The notes below the pieces were generated by a model. The model ran no database searches and was not told the origin of the DNA. It was given only the letters and a program-made list of their open reading frames with translations. From Gracilibacteraceae bacterium (GTDB lineage Bacteria > Bacillota > Desulfitobacteriia > Desulfitobacteriales > Syntrophobotulaceae), in assembly GCA_031274335.1 (NCBI GenBank), contig JAISQG010000251.1:1-13013 (forward strand): DNA of 13,013 bases, given 5' to 3'. The position numbers and the translations under genes were made by a program. Below are positions 12,687 to 13,013 of the stretch, in pieces. Each line of letters opens with the position of its first letter. Within the stretch, counting starts at the first letter, position 1.

Positions 12687-13013
12687 TTGGTTGCTGCTAA
12701 GTCACGGAGAGGCATGGCAGGCGGAATAATTTTTTTGATTTTTTTGATTTTTGCGCTATGTTCCTTTCCTGTGGACGCTTCCGAAACTTTAGGCGTGGGG
12801 GAAGCGGCGGAATATGTGGTGCGAGCTGGTGATACGCTGGAAGGTATCGCCCGTCAATATGGCGTGGATGTGAATCAACTGGCTGAATTGAACAATATCG
12901 CCGACAGGAGCCTGATCAACACAGGCCGGACACTGAAGATTCCGGGCAAAGAGCCGTCGGCGGAAAATACCGTGACGGAATCGTCGGAATTATCGATGGA
13001 TTCTTCGCTCATT
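12687..13013 (+). CDS. Exported LysM-domain protein, N-terminal part (truncated by window edge)
   Basis: The reading frame is open to the right edge (109 codons). The likely start is TTG at 12687, nine bases after AAAGGAG (12671-12677); ATG at 12714, nine codons later, is the alternative. A signal sequence with the core GGIIFLIFLIFALCSF (12-27) ends near PVDA-SET. Residues 43-86 are one LysM domain (YVVRAGDTLEGIARQYGV to LINTGRTLKIP), which binds N-acetylglucosamine chains of peptidoglycan. A Ser/Glu-rich linker follows before the cut. Coming straight after a PilP-like gene, it may be a secretin-type or other pilus protein with a LysM anchor, or simply a peptidoglycan hydrolase. The missing C-terminus decides. 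Confidence 0.8.
   Translation, partial: MVAAKSRRGMAGGIIFLIFLIFALCSFPVDASETLGVGEAAEYVVRAGDTLEGIARQYGVDVNQLAELNNIADRSLINTGRTLKIPGKEPSAENTVTESSELSMDSSLI

Overview
The window looks like a chromosomal segment of an anaerobic Bacillota bacterium. The codon use is GC-rich, Shine-Dalgarno sites are strong, one start is probably TTG, and the protein sequences resemble Clostridia/Negativicutes families. A diderm Bacillota (Negativicutes-like) is my best guess. It rests mainly on the last two genes, which look like parts of a type IV pilus or secretion machine. This is inference; no rRNA or other marker gene is present. There are no tRNAs, CRISPR arrays or complete mobile elements. All complete genes are on the + strand. 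One truncated gene at the left edge is on the - strand.

Layout. (1) 1-506, minus: the N-terminus of a secreted, Gly/Ser/Thr-rich surface protein. (2) 507-893: an AT-rich divergent intergenic region with a near-perfect sigma-70 type promoter (813-841), a tandem direct repeat just upstream of it (760-808) and an operator-like palindrome (625-643). (3) 894-5195: two overlapping ABC exporter half-transporter genes forming a heterodimer with one degenerate ATP site, then a site-2-type M50 metalloprotease. (4) 5276-9368: a small membrane-anchored protein with a pentapeptide-repeat tail, homoserine dehydrogenase (hom), homoserine kinase (thrB), and a lipoprotein of unknown function with an unusual Tyr/Gly and Trp/acidic C-terminus. 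(5) 9392-9422: a hairpin, followed by the aminotransferase pair argD and an aspB-like gene (9448-11859). (6) 11860-12113: an AT-rich gap holding a perfect 11-bp inverted repeat spaced by 85 nt. (7) 12114-13013: a membrane protein with a PilP/GspC-like C-terminal domain and the start of an exported LysM protein that runs off the window.

How the genes fit together. The exporter pair is transcribed from the promoter at 813-841 and probably pumps a hydrophobic substrate or drug. hom and thrB are consecutive steps from aspartate semialdehyde to phosphohomoserine; thrC is not in the window. The aspB-like enzyme makes aspartate from oxaloacetate, the feedstock of that pathway, and argD serves arginine (and possibly lysine) synthesis, so 5789-11859 is largely an amino-acid block. 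The last pair probably begins an envelope-machine operon.

Most of the window is ordinary core metabolism and transport. I do not see a clear new defence or mobile system. The best leads are the start region of the first ABC gene, the repeat array at its promoter, the isolated 11-bp inverted repeat, the two unrecognised envelope proteins flanking hom-thrB, and the PilP-like/LysM pair.
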